A DNA stretch of 64,000 bases from JACVRW01 sp963812915 (GTDB lineage: Bacteria > Actinomycetota > Thermoleophilia > Solirubrobacterales > Thermoleophilaceae). Shown here in pieces: positions 44,865-53,014 of the stretch (position 1 is the first letter of the stretch; each line of letters starts with the position of its first letter). The translations under genes were made by a program, and so were the position numbers. The DNA is taken from the NCBI GenBank assembly GCA_963812915.1, contig CAWEXB010000013.1, positions 124,001-188,000 of the forward strand, read 5' to 3'. The notes under the pieces are model-generated. The model saw only the letters and a program-made list of their open reading frames with translations, made no database searches and had not been told where the DNA came from.

Positions 44865-45726
44865 TCGCGGCCTCCATTGCCAGCGGTGCGTCCGCCTCCA
44901 CGCCGTCGAGCGACTTGCGGACGAGGTTTGCGAGTACGTGGCCGGGGCCGGTCTCGACGAAGCGAGTCACACCGCGCTCCTCCAGAGCGCGCATGACCTC
45001 GAGCCAGCGCACCGGGTGGGTGATGGCCTGCACGAGGCGCTCGCGGACGTCGTCGAACGGCTCCGCGGTGACGCACGACAGGACCGGCACGCGCGGCTCG
45101 CGCACCTCCGTCTCCATGACCAAGGCGCGGAATGGCTCCACGACGGGCTCCATGAGGGGAGAGTGGAATGCGCCCGCCACGGGAAGACGCTTGACGCGCA
45201 CGCCGGCCTCCCGCAACCGTTCCCCCGCGGCCTCGAGGTCGACGTCCGATCCGGACAGGACGAGTTGGTCGGGAGCGTTGTCGTTGGCCACCGTCAGACC
45301 GCACTCGCGGGCGACGGCTTCGACCGACCGGCGCTCCCGCGCACGCACGGCGACCATGCCGCCGTCGGCGCATCGCTCGGCCGCCTCCTGCATGAGGCGA
45401 CCGCGGGCGGCCACCAGCCTGAGAGCGTCCTCGGCGGTGAGCCCGTCCGCGGCCGCCAGCGCCGCGATCTCCCCGAGAGAGTGGCCGGCCATGAAGTCCG
45501 GCTCAACTCGATCGCGGAGCACGTCGAAGCCCGCCAGCGCGGCGCAGAAGATCGCGGGCTGGGCCCACCGGGTCCCGTCCGCCACGCGCTCGAAGAGGTC
45601 GTCGCCGACCTCGGCGCGGGCGAGCTCGAGCAGGTCGGGGCGATGACGCTCCACCTGCTCGCGCATGTCGGGATCCTGGCTGCCCTGCCCAGGGAACAGC
45701 AGCGCAATGTGTCCGTTAGCGGCCAT
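44857..45726 (-). CDS. fabD: Malonyl-CoA:ACP transacylase (FabD)
   Basis: 289 residues. N-terminal IALLFPGQGSQDPDMREQV, nucleophile elbow FMAGHSLGEIAALAAADGL, the malonate-binding Arg in RGRLMQEA, and the His in RLPVAGAFHSPLMEPVVEPF. First gene in the run that extends through fab, acc, coaX, dus, greA and lysS; a promoter should lie in the 102-bp gap upstream, whose other half holds a GC hairpin. Confidence 0.95.
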   Translation of the reverse strand: MAANGHIALLFPGQGSQDPDMREQVERHRPDLLELARAEVGDDLFERVADGTRWAQPAIFCAALAGFDVLRDRVEPDFMAGHSLGEIAALAAADGLTAEDALRLVAARGRLMQEAAERCADGGMVAVRARERRSVEAVARECGLTVANDNAPDQLVLSGSDVDLEAAGERLREAGVRVKRLPVAGAFHSPLMEPVVEPFRALVMETEVREPRVPVLSCVTAEPFDDVRERLVQAITHPVRWLEVMRALEERGVTRFVETGPGHVLANLVRKSLDGVEADAPLAMEAANA

Positions 45727-45777
45727 CCCTTGACGTATGCCAAAGGCCGCGGCGCAGTTAGCCAGGTGGCTCCGCGT

Positions 45778-45796
45778 ACCCCCCGGTCGGGGGGGT
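45778..45796 (-). terminator. GC hairpin after the response-regulator gene
   Basis: ACCCCCC-GGTC-GGGGGGGT forms a 7-bp G:C stem between the response regulator stop and the fabD start. On the transcribed strand it follows the response regulator by about 32 bp. No long U-tract, so factor-independent termination is plausible but unproven. Confidence 0.45.
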
Positions 45797-45828
45797 TGGC
45801 CGGGACCGACGGGGGACCCCGCGGGACG

Positions 45829-46434
45829 TTAGGCGGTCAGCCCGAGGCGCTCGGCGCGCCGCACCGCCTCCGCACGATTGCGCACCTTCAGCTTTCGGTA
45901 CAGCGCGCTCGTGTGTTCCTTCACCGTGTGCGGCGAGAGGAAGAGACGCTCGGCGATCTCCTTGTTGGTGGCGCCCGAGGCCATCAGCGTGAGTACCTCG
46001 CGCTCCCGATCGGACAGCGGAGCCGACGGCTGCTCGGAGCGCGGCGAGAACACGGTCATGCCCTTGCCGACCATCCGCACCGCCATGGCAACGTCATTTG
46101 CGGACCAGTCCTTCGACACGAAGCCCGACGCGCCGGCCGCCTTCGCCGCCTGCGGCGAGATCCACCCGGCACCGGAGATGAGGAGCACGCGCGTGGGGGG
46201 AGAGGCGCGCCGGATCGCCTCGCACAGCTCGGCTCCCGACTCCTCGCCGAGAAAAAGGTCCACCAGGGCCACGTGGGGCTCGTAGCGCCGCGCCATCTCG
46301 AGCGCCTGATCGACGCTCGACGCGGTGAGGCAGCGCTCCACCCAGGGCTGTTCCGTGAGCAGGAGCCGAAAGCCCCAGTGCACGACGTCGTGGTCGTCGA
46401 CCACCAGGACGCGCAGGTTGCGGTCCGGGCTCAC
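45829..46434 (-). CDS. NarL/LuxR-type response regulator
   Basis: 201 residues. Receiver domain: VLVVDDHDVVHWGF with the acidic pair, phosphoacceptor Asp in VALVDLFLGEESG, and Lys in GASGFVSKDW. C-terminal helix-turn-helix: LSDREREVLTLMASGATNKEIAERLFLSPHTVKEHTSALYRKLKVRNR. The GTG start overlaps the sensor kinase stop by 4 bp, so the two form a co-translated pair. Target genes unknown; the downstream fab run is transcribed in the same direction but is separated by a hairpin. Confidence 0.92.
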   Translation of the reverse strand: MSPDRNLRVLVVDDHDVVHWGFRLLLTEQPWVERCLTASSVDQALEMARRYEPHVALVDLFLGEESGAELCEAIRRASPPTRVLLISGAGWISPQAAKAAGASGFVSKDWSANDVAMAVRMVGKGMTVFSPRSEQPSAPLSDREREVLTLMASGATNKEIAERLFLSPHTVKEHTSALYRKLKVRNRAEAVRRAERLGLTA

Positions 46435-47540
46435 TCGGACCCCTCCCCGACCGGCAGGACGAGCCGCACCCGCCACTCGGAGCCTTGCTCGAGTCCGAAC
46501 TCGACCACCCCGCCGCGCTGGAGCGCCTCGATGGCCGCGAGCCGCAGCCCCATGCCGGTGCCGCGGGAGCCGGGGCGCGCGCCGTCGTTGCGCACCTCGA
46601 GCAAGAACGTCCCGTCGCTTTGGGCGACCTGCACGCGCACGCTCGTTGGCTCCGCGTGCTTGTGGGCGTTTCGCAGCGCCTCGGCCAGGACCGACTGGGC
46701 GAGCGACTCCAGCTCGTCCGGCACCTCGACTCCCTCCTCCCAATCGAGCTCGAGCGGCAGATCCTTGTAGTGGCGCCCGAGCCGGGCGAGCTCCTCACGC
46801 AGGGTGGCCCCGGTGTCGAGGGGGGGCGGCGCCAGCGGGCGCTCGAGCGCCTCGCGCAGATCCGCCAGTGCTCCCTGCATCTCCTCGTTGCAGCGCCGGC
46901 GCGCCTCGTCGCTCAACCCCAGCTCGGAACCGAGCACGAGCGACACCCCGAAGAGTCGCTGGAGCACCCGCTCGTGGATCTCGCGGGCCAGGTCGATGCG
47001 CGATTGGAGCAGCCGCGCACGACCCTGCTGGCTCGTCGCGATCCGGACGCTGGCCGCCAGCGCCGCCGTCTTGCCGAGCGTCCACATGGCGTGGCGCTCG
47101 TCCTCGGTGATCCTGAAGCGGGTACCGCCGCGGTCCGCGAAGATCACGCCCAGCCAGCGGCCTCCGGCGGATACCGGGGTACAGGTGAGCGTCTCGACGC
47201 CGCCGATGTTCGCGTAGCGGGCCGGCAGCCACCGCTCGAGCTCGCCGGTCACCTCGACGACGCGATCCTCGGCGAGTGCGACCTGGGCGATCGGGGTCTC
47301 TTCGAGCGTGCCGTAGGCCTCGGCCAGCAGGGCGGGCTCTATGCCGTGGCTGCCCACGAACACCACGAGCTGACGGACGTCGTCATAGAGCATCAGCCCG
47401 GCGCGCTCCATCGACGCGAGCCGGCACAGGGCCGCGCAGAGCCGGTCGTAGAAGCCGCTTCCGGCGTCCACCTCGCCCAGCAGCTCGACGATCACGTCGA
47501 GTGCGTCCGTGCGCAGCGCCGAGGCCCGGTGATCCTCCAT
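46431..47540 (-). CDS. Sensor histidine kinase, NarX/DesK (HisKA_3) type with GAF domain
   Basis: 369 residues, no membrane segment, so cytosolic. Residues about 15-165 look like a GAF domain (LCAALCRLASMERAGLMLYDDVRQLVVFVGSHGIEP; GGVETLTCTPVSAGGRWLGVIFADR). The phosphoacceptor His is in LAREIHERVLQRLFGVSLVLGSE. HATPase: LAEALRNAHKHAEPTSVRVQV and GTGMGLRLAAIEALQRGG. Input might be a small molecule or redox state; no haem or metal motif is evident in the GAF. Paired with the next gene. Confidence 0.88.
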   Translation of the reverse strand: MEDHRASALRTDALDVIVELLGEVDAGSGFYDRLCAALCRLASMERAGLMLYDDVRQLVVFVGSHGIEPALLAEAYGTLEETPIAQVALAEDRVVEVTGELERWLPARYANIGGVETLTCTPVSAGGRWLGVIFADRGGTRFRITEDERHAMWTLGKTAALAASVRIATSQQGRARLLQSRIDLAREIHERVLQRLFGVSLVLGSELGLSDEARRRCNEEMQGALADLREALERPLAPPPLDTGATLREELARLGRHYKDLPLELDWEEGVEVPDELESLAQSVLAEALRNAHKHAEPTSVRVQVAQSDGTFLLEVRNDGARPGSRGTGMGLRLAAIEALQRGGVVEFGLEQGSEWRVRLVLPVGEGSE

Positions 47541-47573
47541 CTCGTGTCTCTACACGCTACCCGCGGTGGGTAG

Positions 47574-47843
47574 TTACGCGCCCTGAAGCGAAAGGCGGAG
47601 AGTCTGCTCCGAGGTGAGCGACACCGTGCGCACATGTCCGCAGGCGTGGCAGCGGCATTCGACCTGGCCGTCGAAGTCGTCGACATGGAGCGCCCACTCC
47701 ACGTCCCCAGAGAGGCAGACGCGGCATGCGAGCGCGGCGGCCACCAGCGACGGGTCGTCGTCGCCGCGGAATATGGCCAGCTCCGGTTTCTCCTCCACCT
47801 CTTTCACAGTCGCGCGGAAACCCACCTCCGGGAACTGGAGCAC
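47574..47843 (-). CDS. Small protein with C-terminal zinc-ribbon-like cysteines
   Basis: 89 residues. Cysteines at ACRVCLSG (mid-protein) and ECRCHACGHVRTVSL give two CxxC-like pairs separated by about 20 residues, typical of a zinc ribbon. The N-terminal part (VGFRATVKEVEEKPELAIFRGDDDPSLVAAAL) is not recognised. It lies between the sensor kinase and folK, downstream of the folK hairpin, so it may have its own promoter. Function unknown. Confidence 0.55.
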   Translation of the reverse strand: MLQFPEVGFRATVKEVEEKPELAIFRGDDDPSLVAAALACRVCLSGDVEWALHVDDFDGQVECRCHACGHVRTVSLTSEQTLRLSLQGA

Positions 47844-47850
47844 GTGCGAA

Positions 47851-47868
47851 ACCCCCCGCTTGGGGGGT
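47851..47868 (-). terminator. Intrinsic-type terminator after folK
   Basis: ACCCCCC-GCTT-GGGGGGT is a perfect 7-bp stem directly at the folK stop, followed on the transcript by UUUCGC. Good candidate for ending the fol run. The arm AAGCGGGGGGTTTC is repeated before greA. Confidence 0.65.
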
Positions 47869-48353
47869 CAGAGGGAAGAGGCGAGCCGGACCCGCTGATC
47901 GGCCACGCTCTCGACCGCGTCCGCAAGCGCCGTCCCGTCCGGCAGCCTCAGGCCACCGTCGAGCTCGAGCAACGGCTCGAGTACGAAGCGGCGGCGCACG
48001 ATCTCGGGATGCGGCAGGGTCAGGCGCCCCGAGCTGCGCCGAATGTCCCCGAGCAGGAGCACGTCCACGTCGATCGGGCGCGGTGCGTGTCGCCGCAAAC
48101 CCGCGGCGCGGCCGAGCTCCCGCTCGACCGCCTTGCAGGCGTCGAGGAGCTCCTCGGGACCGAGCTCGGTGTCGATGCGCAGGCAGGCGTTCAGGAAGTC
48201 GGGCTGGTCGAGCACCTCGCCCTGCGGCGCGGTCTCGTAGACGGAGGAGGCGGCGGCGACCCGGATACCCCTGTGGGCCAGGGCGTCCCGCGCGGCACGC
48301 AGGTTGCCGAGCCGATCGCCCTCGTTCGACCCGAGGCCGAGATAGCCGATCAA
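47868..48353 (-). CDS. folK: 2-amino-4-hydroxy-6-hydroxymethyldihydropteridine pyrophosphokinase
   Basis: 161 residues. HPPK signature GYLGLGSNEGDRLGNLRAARDAL at the N-terminus, substrate/metal region RRHAPRPIDVDVLLLGDIRR, and LPHPEIVRRRFVLEPLLEL. The TTG start overlaps the folB stop (TTTGA), with GGAGGT upstream in folB. Folate biosynthesis; supplies tetrahydrofolate also needed by the amine island, though the two regions are 30 kb apart. Confidence 0.92.
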   Translation of the reverse strand: MIGYLGLGSNEGDRLGNLRAARDALAHRGIRVAAASSVYETAPQGEVLDQPDFLNACLRIDTELGPEELLDACKAVERELGRAAGLRRHAPRPIDVDVLLLGDIRRSSGRLTLPHPEIVRRRFVLEPLLELDGGLRLPDGTALADAVESVADQRVRLASSL

Positions 48354-48784
48354 ACCTCCTTCCAGACCTCCACCGAGACCTCGTCGACCGGCAGCGGGAT
48401 CGGCGGCTCCGGCTTCGTGGCCTTCACGCGCACCGACTCCGCCCCGAAGCGCTGGATCAGGCGCTCGGCGACGGCCGAGCAGAGGCGCTCCAGCGTCCTG
48501 TACTGGCGCTCCTGGGCCGCCAGTGCCACCTGCTCGCACACCTCGCCGTAGTCGACCGTGTCCTCCACGCGATCGGTGACCGTCGCGTCGCACTCGTCGA
48601 GCTCGAAGGAGACGTCGAAAACGAGCCGCTGGCCGATCTCCCGCTCGGCCTCGCTCACCCCGTGGCGCGTGTAGAGGGACAGGCCCGTGACTTCGATCGT
48701 CACCGCGGGCGGGGCGGCGGCGCGGTCGTCCTCGAGCTCGTCGTCGTCCTCGAGGTCGTCCCCGTGCTCGCGATCCCAGGTCAC
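48350..48784 (-). CDS. folB: Dihydroneopterin aldolase with acidic N-terminal extension
   Basis: 144 residues from GTG. The aldolase core begins near residue 27 (VTIEVTGLSLYTRHGVSEAEREIGQRLVFDVSFEL) and includes DTVDYGEVCEQVALAAQERQYRTLERLCSAVAERLI and KPEPPIPLPVDEVSVEV. About 25 preceding residues are almost only acidic (GDDLEDDDELEDDRAAAPP), which is odd for FolB and looks like a disordered linker. The GTG overlaps the folP stop by 4 bp. Confidence 0.9.
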   Translation of the reverse strand: MTWDREHGDDLEDDDELEDDRAAAPPAVTIEVTGLSLYTRHGVSEAEREIGQRLVFDVSFELDECDATVTDRVEDTVDYGEVCEQVALAAQERQYRTLERLCSAVAERLIQRFGAESVRVKATKPEPPIPLPVDEVSVEVWKEV

Positions 48785-49578
48785 TTGGTGACCGTAGCAG
48801 CGGCGACCGTGAGGGCATCGAGGACGGGTGCGACGTCATGCACCCGGAAGACGCTGGCCCCCCGCTCGAGCGCCAATACGTTGGTCGCGATGGTGCCCGG
48901 CAACCGCTCGCCCTCCGGTTTGCCGCCCGCGAGCTTGCCGAGGAAGCTCTTGCGGGAGGTTCCCACCACAACCGGCCGCCCGATCGCGACGATCTCGTCG
49001 AGGCGGCGCAGCAGCTCGAGGTTGTGCGCGACCGTCTTGCCGAAACCGATGCCGGGGTCGAGCCACACGCGCTCCTCGGGCACTCCCTGGTCGATCGCGA
49101 AGGCGAGCCGCCCCTCGAGGAACGCCTTCACGTCCGAGACGACGTCCTCGTAGCGCGGATCCTCCTGCATCGTGCGCGGCTCGCCGAGCATGTGCATGAG
49201 GCAGCAATGGACCCGGCGCTCTGCCACCAGTCCGACCATCCCGGGTTCGAATCTGAACGCCGACACATCGTTCACGAACGCGGCTCCGGCATCGAGCGCC
49301 GCGCGCGCCACGGCGAGCTTGGTGGTGTCGATCGAGACGCGGTGGCCGGCCGCCGCCAGCCGCTCGACCACGGGCAGCACCCGCCGCCGCTCTTCCTCCT
49401 CGGACACCGGCGCCGCGCCGGGGCGGGTGGACTCGCCGCCCACGTCGAGGATCGCGGCGCCCTCGTCGGCGAGGACGAGCCCGTGCGCCACCGCGGCGTC
49501 CGTCTCGAGGAACATGCCGCCGTCCGAGAACGAGTCCGGCGTGACGTTGACGATGCCCATGACGGTCGGCCAGGTCAC
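48781..49578 (-). CDS. folP: Dihydropteroate synthase
   Basis: 265 residues from GTG. DHPS signatures: VMGIVNVTPDSFSDGGMFLETDAAVAHGLVLADEGAAILDVGGESTRPGA; VSIDTTKLAVARAALDAGAAFVNDVSAF; and the substrate loop VVVGTSRKSFLGKLAGGKPEGER. Joins p-aminobenzoate to the pterin pyrophosphate. First gene of the fol run; divergent from the HAD hydrolase. Confidence 0.95.
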   Translation of the reverse strand: MTWPTVMGIVNVTPDSFSDGGMFLETDAAVAHGLVLADEGAAILDVGGESTRPGAAPVSEEEERRRVLPVVERLAAAGHRVSIDTTKLAVARAALDAGAAFVNDVSAFRFEPGMVGLVAERRVHCCLMHMLGEPRTMQEDPRYEDVVSDVKAFLEGRLAFAIDQGVPEERVWLDPGIGFGKTVAHNLELLRRLDEIVAIGRPVVVGTSRKSFLGKLAGGKPEGERLPGTIATNVLALERGASVFRVHDVAPVLDALTVAAATVTK

Positions 49579-49621
49579 GGCGCGGGAGTATGGTCGAGCG
49601 CTCAGCTAGCGTCCGGCGGTC

Positions 49622-50275
49622 ATGGCGCCTCGCTTCCAGGCCGTCGTGTTCGACAACGACGGCCTCCTGCTCGACACCGAGGCGGCCTGGACGCGGGCGG
49701 AGGAAGATTTGTTTGCCCGGCGCGGACGCGCCTTCACGGCGGAGCACAAGCGGGCCCTGATCGGATCGTCGCCGACCACGTCGGCCGTGATGCTCGAGGC
49801 AATGCTCGACAGCCCCGGGGAGGGCGAGGCCTTGACGGACGAGCTGCACGCGCTCGTCATGGCGGAGGTGCTCGCGGGCGTCCCTCCCCGCCCCGGAGCG
49901 CTCGAGCTGGTCGACGCTCTGCGCGCCGCGGGGGTGCGCCTCGCCGTGGCGTCCAACTCCCGGCGCGAGTTCGTCGAGCACGCGCTTCGGACGGCCGGTC
50001 TCGCGGACGGCCGGTTCGACGCCGTCGTCACGGCCGATGACGTCGCAGCGCCGAAGCCGGCGCCCGACCTCTACCTGTCCGCGTGCTCCGCCCTCGGGGC
50101 CGCTCCCGAGCGGTGCGCCGCGCTCGAGGACTCCGCGGTCGGGGTGGCGTCGGCGGTCGCCGCGGGACTTTATGTGGTGGCCGTCCCGTACTTCGCGGAT
50201 GCTCGGATCGAAGGCGCCTCGCTGACGGCGGGTTCGCTAGCCGACTCGGAGGTTGCCGCCGCGCTGGGCGTGTAG
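49622..50275 (+). CDS. HAD-family phosphatase (beta-phosphoglucomutase-like)
   Basis: 217 residues. Motif I VVFDNDGLLLDTEAAW with nucleophile Asp11 and acid/base Asp13, a helical cap, motif II LAVASNSRREFVEHAL, motif III Lys in VAAPKPAPDLYL, motif IV LEDSAVGVASAVAAGLYVVAVP. The cap and the DTE box match phosphoglucomutase/phosphatase subfamily I. Substrate unknown. It converges on ftsH 7 bp away. Confidence 0.88.
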   Translation: MAPRFQAVVFDNDGLLLDTEAAWTRAEEDLFARRGRAFTAEHKRALIGSSPTTSAVMLEAMLDSPGEGEALTDELHALVMAEVLAGVPPRPGALELVDALRAAGVRLAVASNSRREFVEHALRTAGLADGRFDAVVTADDVAAPKPAPDLYLSACSALGAAPERCAALEDSAVGVASAVAAGLYVVAVPYFADARIEGASLTAGSLADSEVAAALGV

Positions 50276-50282
50276 GGCGAGG

Positions 50283-52256
50283 TTAAATCGAGCCCGGCTT
50301 CCGGGGCTGGGCGTCGCCGCGCATCTCGGCGGTGCCGCCGGCGAGTCCGGGTCGCGGCAGCGGCTTGGGGGCGCGTTCGGGTTTGCGCTCGGGGGCCTCG
50401 GGGGCGGCGGGGGGCGGCAGCGGCACCGGGGGCGCCTCGGAGCCGAAGACCTGCTCCTCGGTCTTGCCCTCGAGCAGCTCGATGAACTGCTCGCGCTCGA
50501 TCGTCTCGCGCCGCAGCAGGATGTCGGACACCAGGTCGAGCCGCTCGCGGTGGTTCGCGAGCACCTGGCGCGCCGTCTGGTGGGCCTCCTCCACGATGCG
50601 GCGGATCTCGTCGTCGATCTCGCGGGCGATCTCGTCCGAATAGTCCGGCTCGGAGCTGAACTCGCGGCCCAAGAACGGCTGGCCGTGGTCGTGGCCGAAC
50701 ACCCTGGGGCCGAGCTTCTCCGACATCCCGAACCGCATCACCATCTGCTTCGCCGTCGCCGTCACCTTCTCCAGATCGTTCGACGCGCCGGTGGTCACCT
50801 CGCCGAAGACGATCTCCTCCGCCGCGCGGCCCCCTAGCGACATCGCCATCGTGTCCGCCAACTCCGCCCTCGTGGTGAGGAACTTGTCCTCCGTCGGCAG
50901 CGAGATCGTGTAGCCCAGCGCCTGGCCCCTGGAGATCACCGAGATCTTGTGGACCGGGTCGGTGTTGTCAAGGAAATGCGCCACCAGCGCGTGGCCCATC
51001 TCGTGGAACGCCGTCACCCGCCGCTCCTTCTCCGACATCACCCGCGTCTTCTTCTCCGGCCCCGCGATCACCCGCATGATCCCCTCCTCCAACTGGAGGT
51101 GATCGATCTCGCGCTTACCCTGGCGGGCGGCCAGCAGCGCGGCCTCGTTGACCAGGTTCTGCAGGTCGGCGCCGGTGAAGCCGGGGGTCTGGCCCGCTAG
51201 CGTGTCGAGTTCGATCGCCTTGGCCAGCGGCTTGCCCCTGGTGTGGACCTCGAGGATCTTCACCCGCCCCTTGCGATCGGGACGGTCCACCACGATCTGG
51301 CGGTCGAAGCGGCCCGGGCGCAGCAGCGCCGGGTCGAGGATGTCCGGCCGGTTGGTGGCCGCGATCAAGATGATGTTGTCCTTCATCTCGAAGCCGTCCA
51401 TCTCGACGAGCAGCTGATTGAGCGTCTGCTCGCGCTCGTCGTGGCCCCCGCCGAGGCCGGCGCCGCGGTGGCGCCCGACGGCGTCGATCTCGTCCATGAA
51501 GATGATGCACGGGCTGTTCTGCTTGGCCTGCTCGAACAGGTCGCGCACGCGCGAGGCGCCGACCCCGACGAACATCTCGACGAAGTCCGAGCCGGAGATC
51601 GAGAAGAACGGCACGCCGGCCTCGCCCGCCACCGCGCGCGCCAGCAGCGTCTTGCCGGTGCCCGGGGGGCCGTAGAGCAGCACGCCCTTGGGGATGCGGG
51701 CGCCCAGCGCCTGGAACTTCTTCGGGTTCTCGAGGAACTCCTTGATCTCCTGCAGCTCCTCGACCGCCTCGTCCACTCCCGCCACGTCGCGGAACGTGAT
51801 CTTCGGCGAGTCGACCGACATCCGCTTGGCGCGCGACTTGCCGAACGACATCACCTTCGACCCGCCGCCCTGCATCTGGTTGATGATGAACAACCAAAAC
51901 AGCAGGAAAATCACGAACGGCAAGACGTACGTCAACGCCGTCAACCAACCCGAACCGCCCTTCGCCTTCACGTCCACACCGACGTCGTTCGCCCGCAACG
52001 TATTGACGAGGTTCTGCTCCGTGTTGTCGGGGTAGGCGGTCTGGTACTTCCGGTCGTTGTTCAGCTCGACGTCGAGCCGGTTGTTCTTCGTGTTGAGAGT
52101 GACGTTCTGAACCCGGCCCTCGTCGACCTGTGTCAGGAACTGGGAGTAGTTCGGCTCGGGCGTCCGATCGCCGGGGCTGATAAGCCTCTGGGCGAAGAAG
52201 GCCAGCACGACGACGATCAGGATCGGGAAGGCGGCGCTCTTGAAGAATCTGCTCAC
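50283..52256 (-). CDS. ftsH: ATP-dependent zinc metalloprotease FtsH
   Basis: 657 residues. Two membrane segments (AAFPILIVVVLAFFAQRLI and WLTALTYVLPFVIFLLFWLFIINQM) flank a short periplasmic part. AAA module: GPPGTGKTLLARAVAGEAG, CIIFMDEIDAVGRHRG, ATNRPDILDPALLRPGRFDRQ. Zinc protease site FHEMGHALVAHFL. The C-terminal tail is Pro-rich. Degrades membrane and some soluble proteins. About 140 bp behind hpt, the usual bacterial order. Confidence 0.97.
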   Translation of the reverse strand: MSRFFKSAAFPILIVVVLAFFAQRLISPGDRTPEPNYSQFLTQVDEGRVQNVTLNTKNNRLDVELNNDRKYQTAYPDNTEQNLVNTLRANDVGVDVKAKGGSGWLTALTYVLPFVIFLLFWLFIINQMQGGGSKVMSFGKSRAKRMSVDSPKITFRDVAGVDEAVEELQEIKEFLENPKKFQALGARIPKGVLLYGPPGTGKTLLARAVAGEAGVPFFSISGSDFVEMFVGVGASRVRDLFEQAKQNSPCIIFMDEIDAVGRHRGAGLGGGHDEREQTLNQLLVEMDGFEMKDNIILIAATNRPDILDPALLRPGRFDRQIVVDRPDRKGRVKILEVHTRGKPLAKAIELDTLAGQTPGFTGADLQNLVNEAALLAARQGKREIDHLQLEEGIMRVIAGPEKKTRVMSEKERRVTAFHEMGHALVAHFLDNTDPVHKISVISRGQALGYTISLPTEDKFLTTRAELADTMAMSLGGRAAEEIVFGEVTTGASNDLEKVTATAKQMVMRFGMSEKLGPRVFGHDHGQPFLGREFSSEPDYSDEIAREIDDEIRRIVEEAHQTARQVLANHRERLDLVSDILLRRETIEREQFIELLEGKTEEQVFGSEAPPVPLPPPAAPEAPERKPERAPKPLPRPGLAGGTAEMRGDAQPRKPGSI

Positions 52257-52394
52257 GATGAGCCTCTGGAGTCTCCTCTACGCACCCGGGCCGGGTTCTC
52301 TCAGTGGAGGAGATCAGCTACCGGGCTGAAACGCAAGCCTAGCAAGGGGGTATCAACCTTCTTGCGCCCTGTTTTGCCTTGGTGACGGGGTTCG

Positions 52395-52922
52395 TCACTC
52401 CTCCAGGACCGCCACGAAGGGCAGGTTCCGGAAGCGCTCCGAGTGGTCGAGGCCGTAGCCGATCGCGAATCGGTTGGGGATCTCGAAGCCCACGTAGCGG
52501 ATCGGCAGGTCCACCTTCCGTCGCTCGGGCTTAGTGAGCAGGGCGCACACCTCGAGCGAGGCGGGGTTCCGCGCCCGGAGCGTGCGCAGAAGGTAGGAGA
52601 GCGTCAGCCCGGAGTCGACGATGTCCTCGACGATCAGGACGTCACGACCCTCGATCGAGACGTCGAGGTCCTTGAGTATTCGGACGACGCCCGAGCTGTC
52701 GGTGGAGGAGCCGTAGGAGGACACGGCCATGAAGTCGACCTCGCAGGCCACCTCTAGATGGCGCATCAGGTCGGAGAGGAAGAAGACCGCGCCCTTCAGC
52801 ACCCCGACCAGGAACAGGTCCCGGTCCGCGTAGTCGCGCGACACCTCTTCGGCCAGCTCGCGCACTCGATGCTCCAACTCGTCGCGCTGGACCAGGATCT
52901 CTCCCACGCGGGGATCGGGCAT
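52395..52922 (-). CDS. hpt: Hypoxanthine phosphoribosyltransferase
   Basis: 175 residues. PRPP-binding loop RDVLIVEDIVDSGLTLSYLLRTL and flexible SSYGSST; LVGVLKGAVFFLSDLMRHLEV is the N-terminal strand and PNRFAIGYGLDHSERFRNLPFVAVL the typical end. ATG at MPDPRVGEIL was chosen over a frame extended 23 codons further. In many bacteria tilS-hpt-ftsH are adjacent; here tilS lies 7 kb away. Confidence 0.93.
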   Translation of the reverse strand: MPDPRVGEILVQRDELEHRVRELAEEVSRDYADRDLFLVGVLKGAVFFLSDLMRHLEVACEVDFMAVSSYGSSTDSSGVVRILKDLDVSIEGRDVLIVEDIVDSGLTLSYLLRTLRARNPASLEVCALLTKPERRKVDLPIRYVGFEIPNRFAIGYGLDHSERFRNLPFVAVLEE

Positions 52923-53014
52923 CGCGGGCGAGTCTATGGCGCGACACGATGCGCTAGCGTGCGCCCGCTCGCCGAAGCGCGCGCAGTGCACCCCGAATGA
53001 GAAGGAGAGGACGC

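Noticed and set aside
44191..46770. Open frame of 859 codons on the + strand
   Set aside because: Runs antisense over fabH, fabD and the response regulator, each with intact catalytic motifs.
52257..52394. Riboswitch or small RNA between hpt and ftsH
   Set aside because: No conserved structure recognised; looks like an ordinary leader of ftsH.
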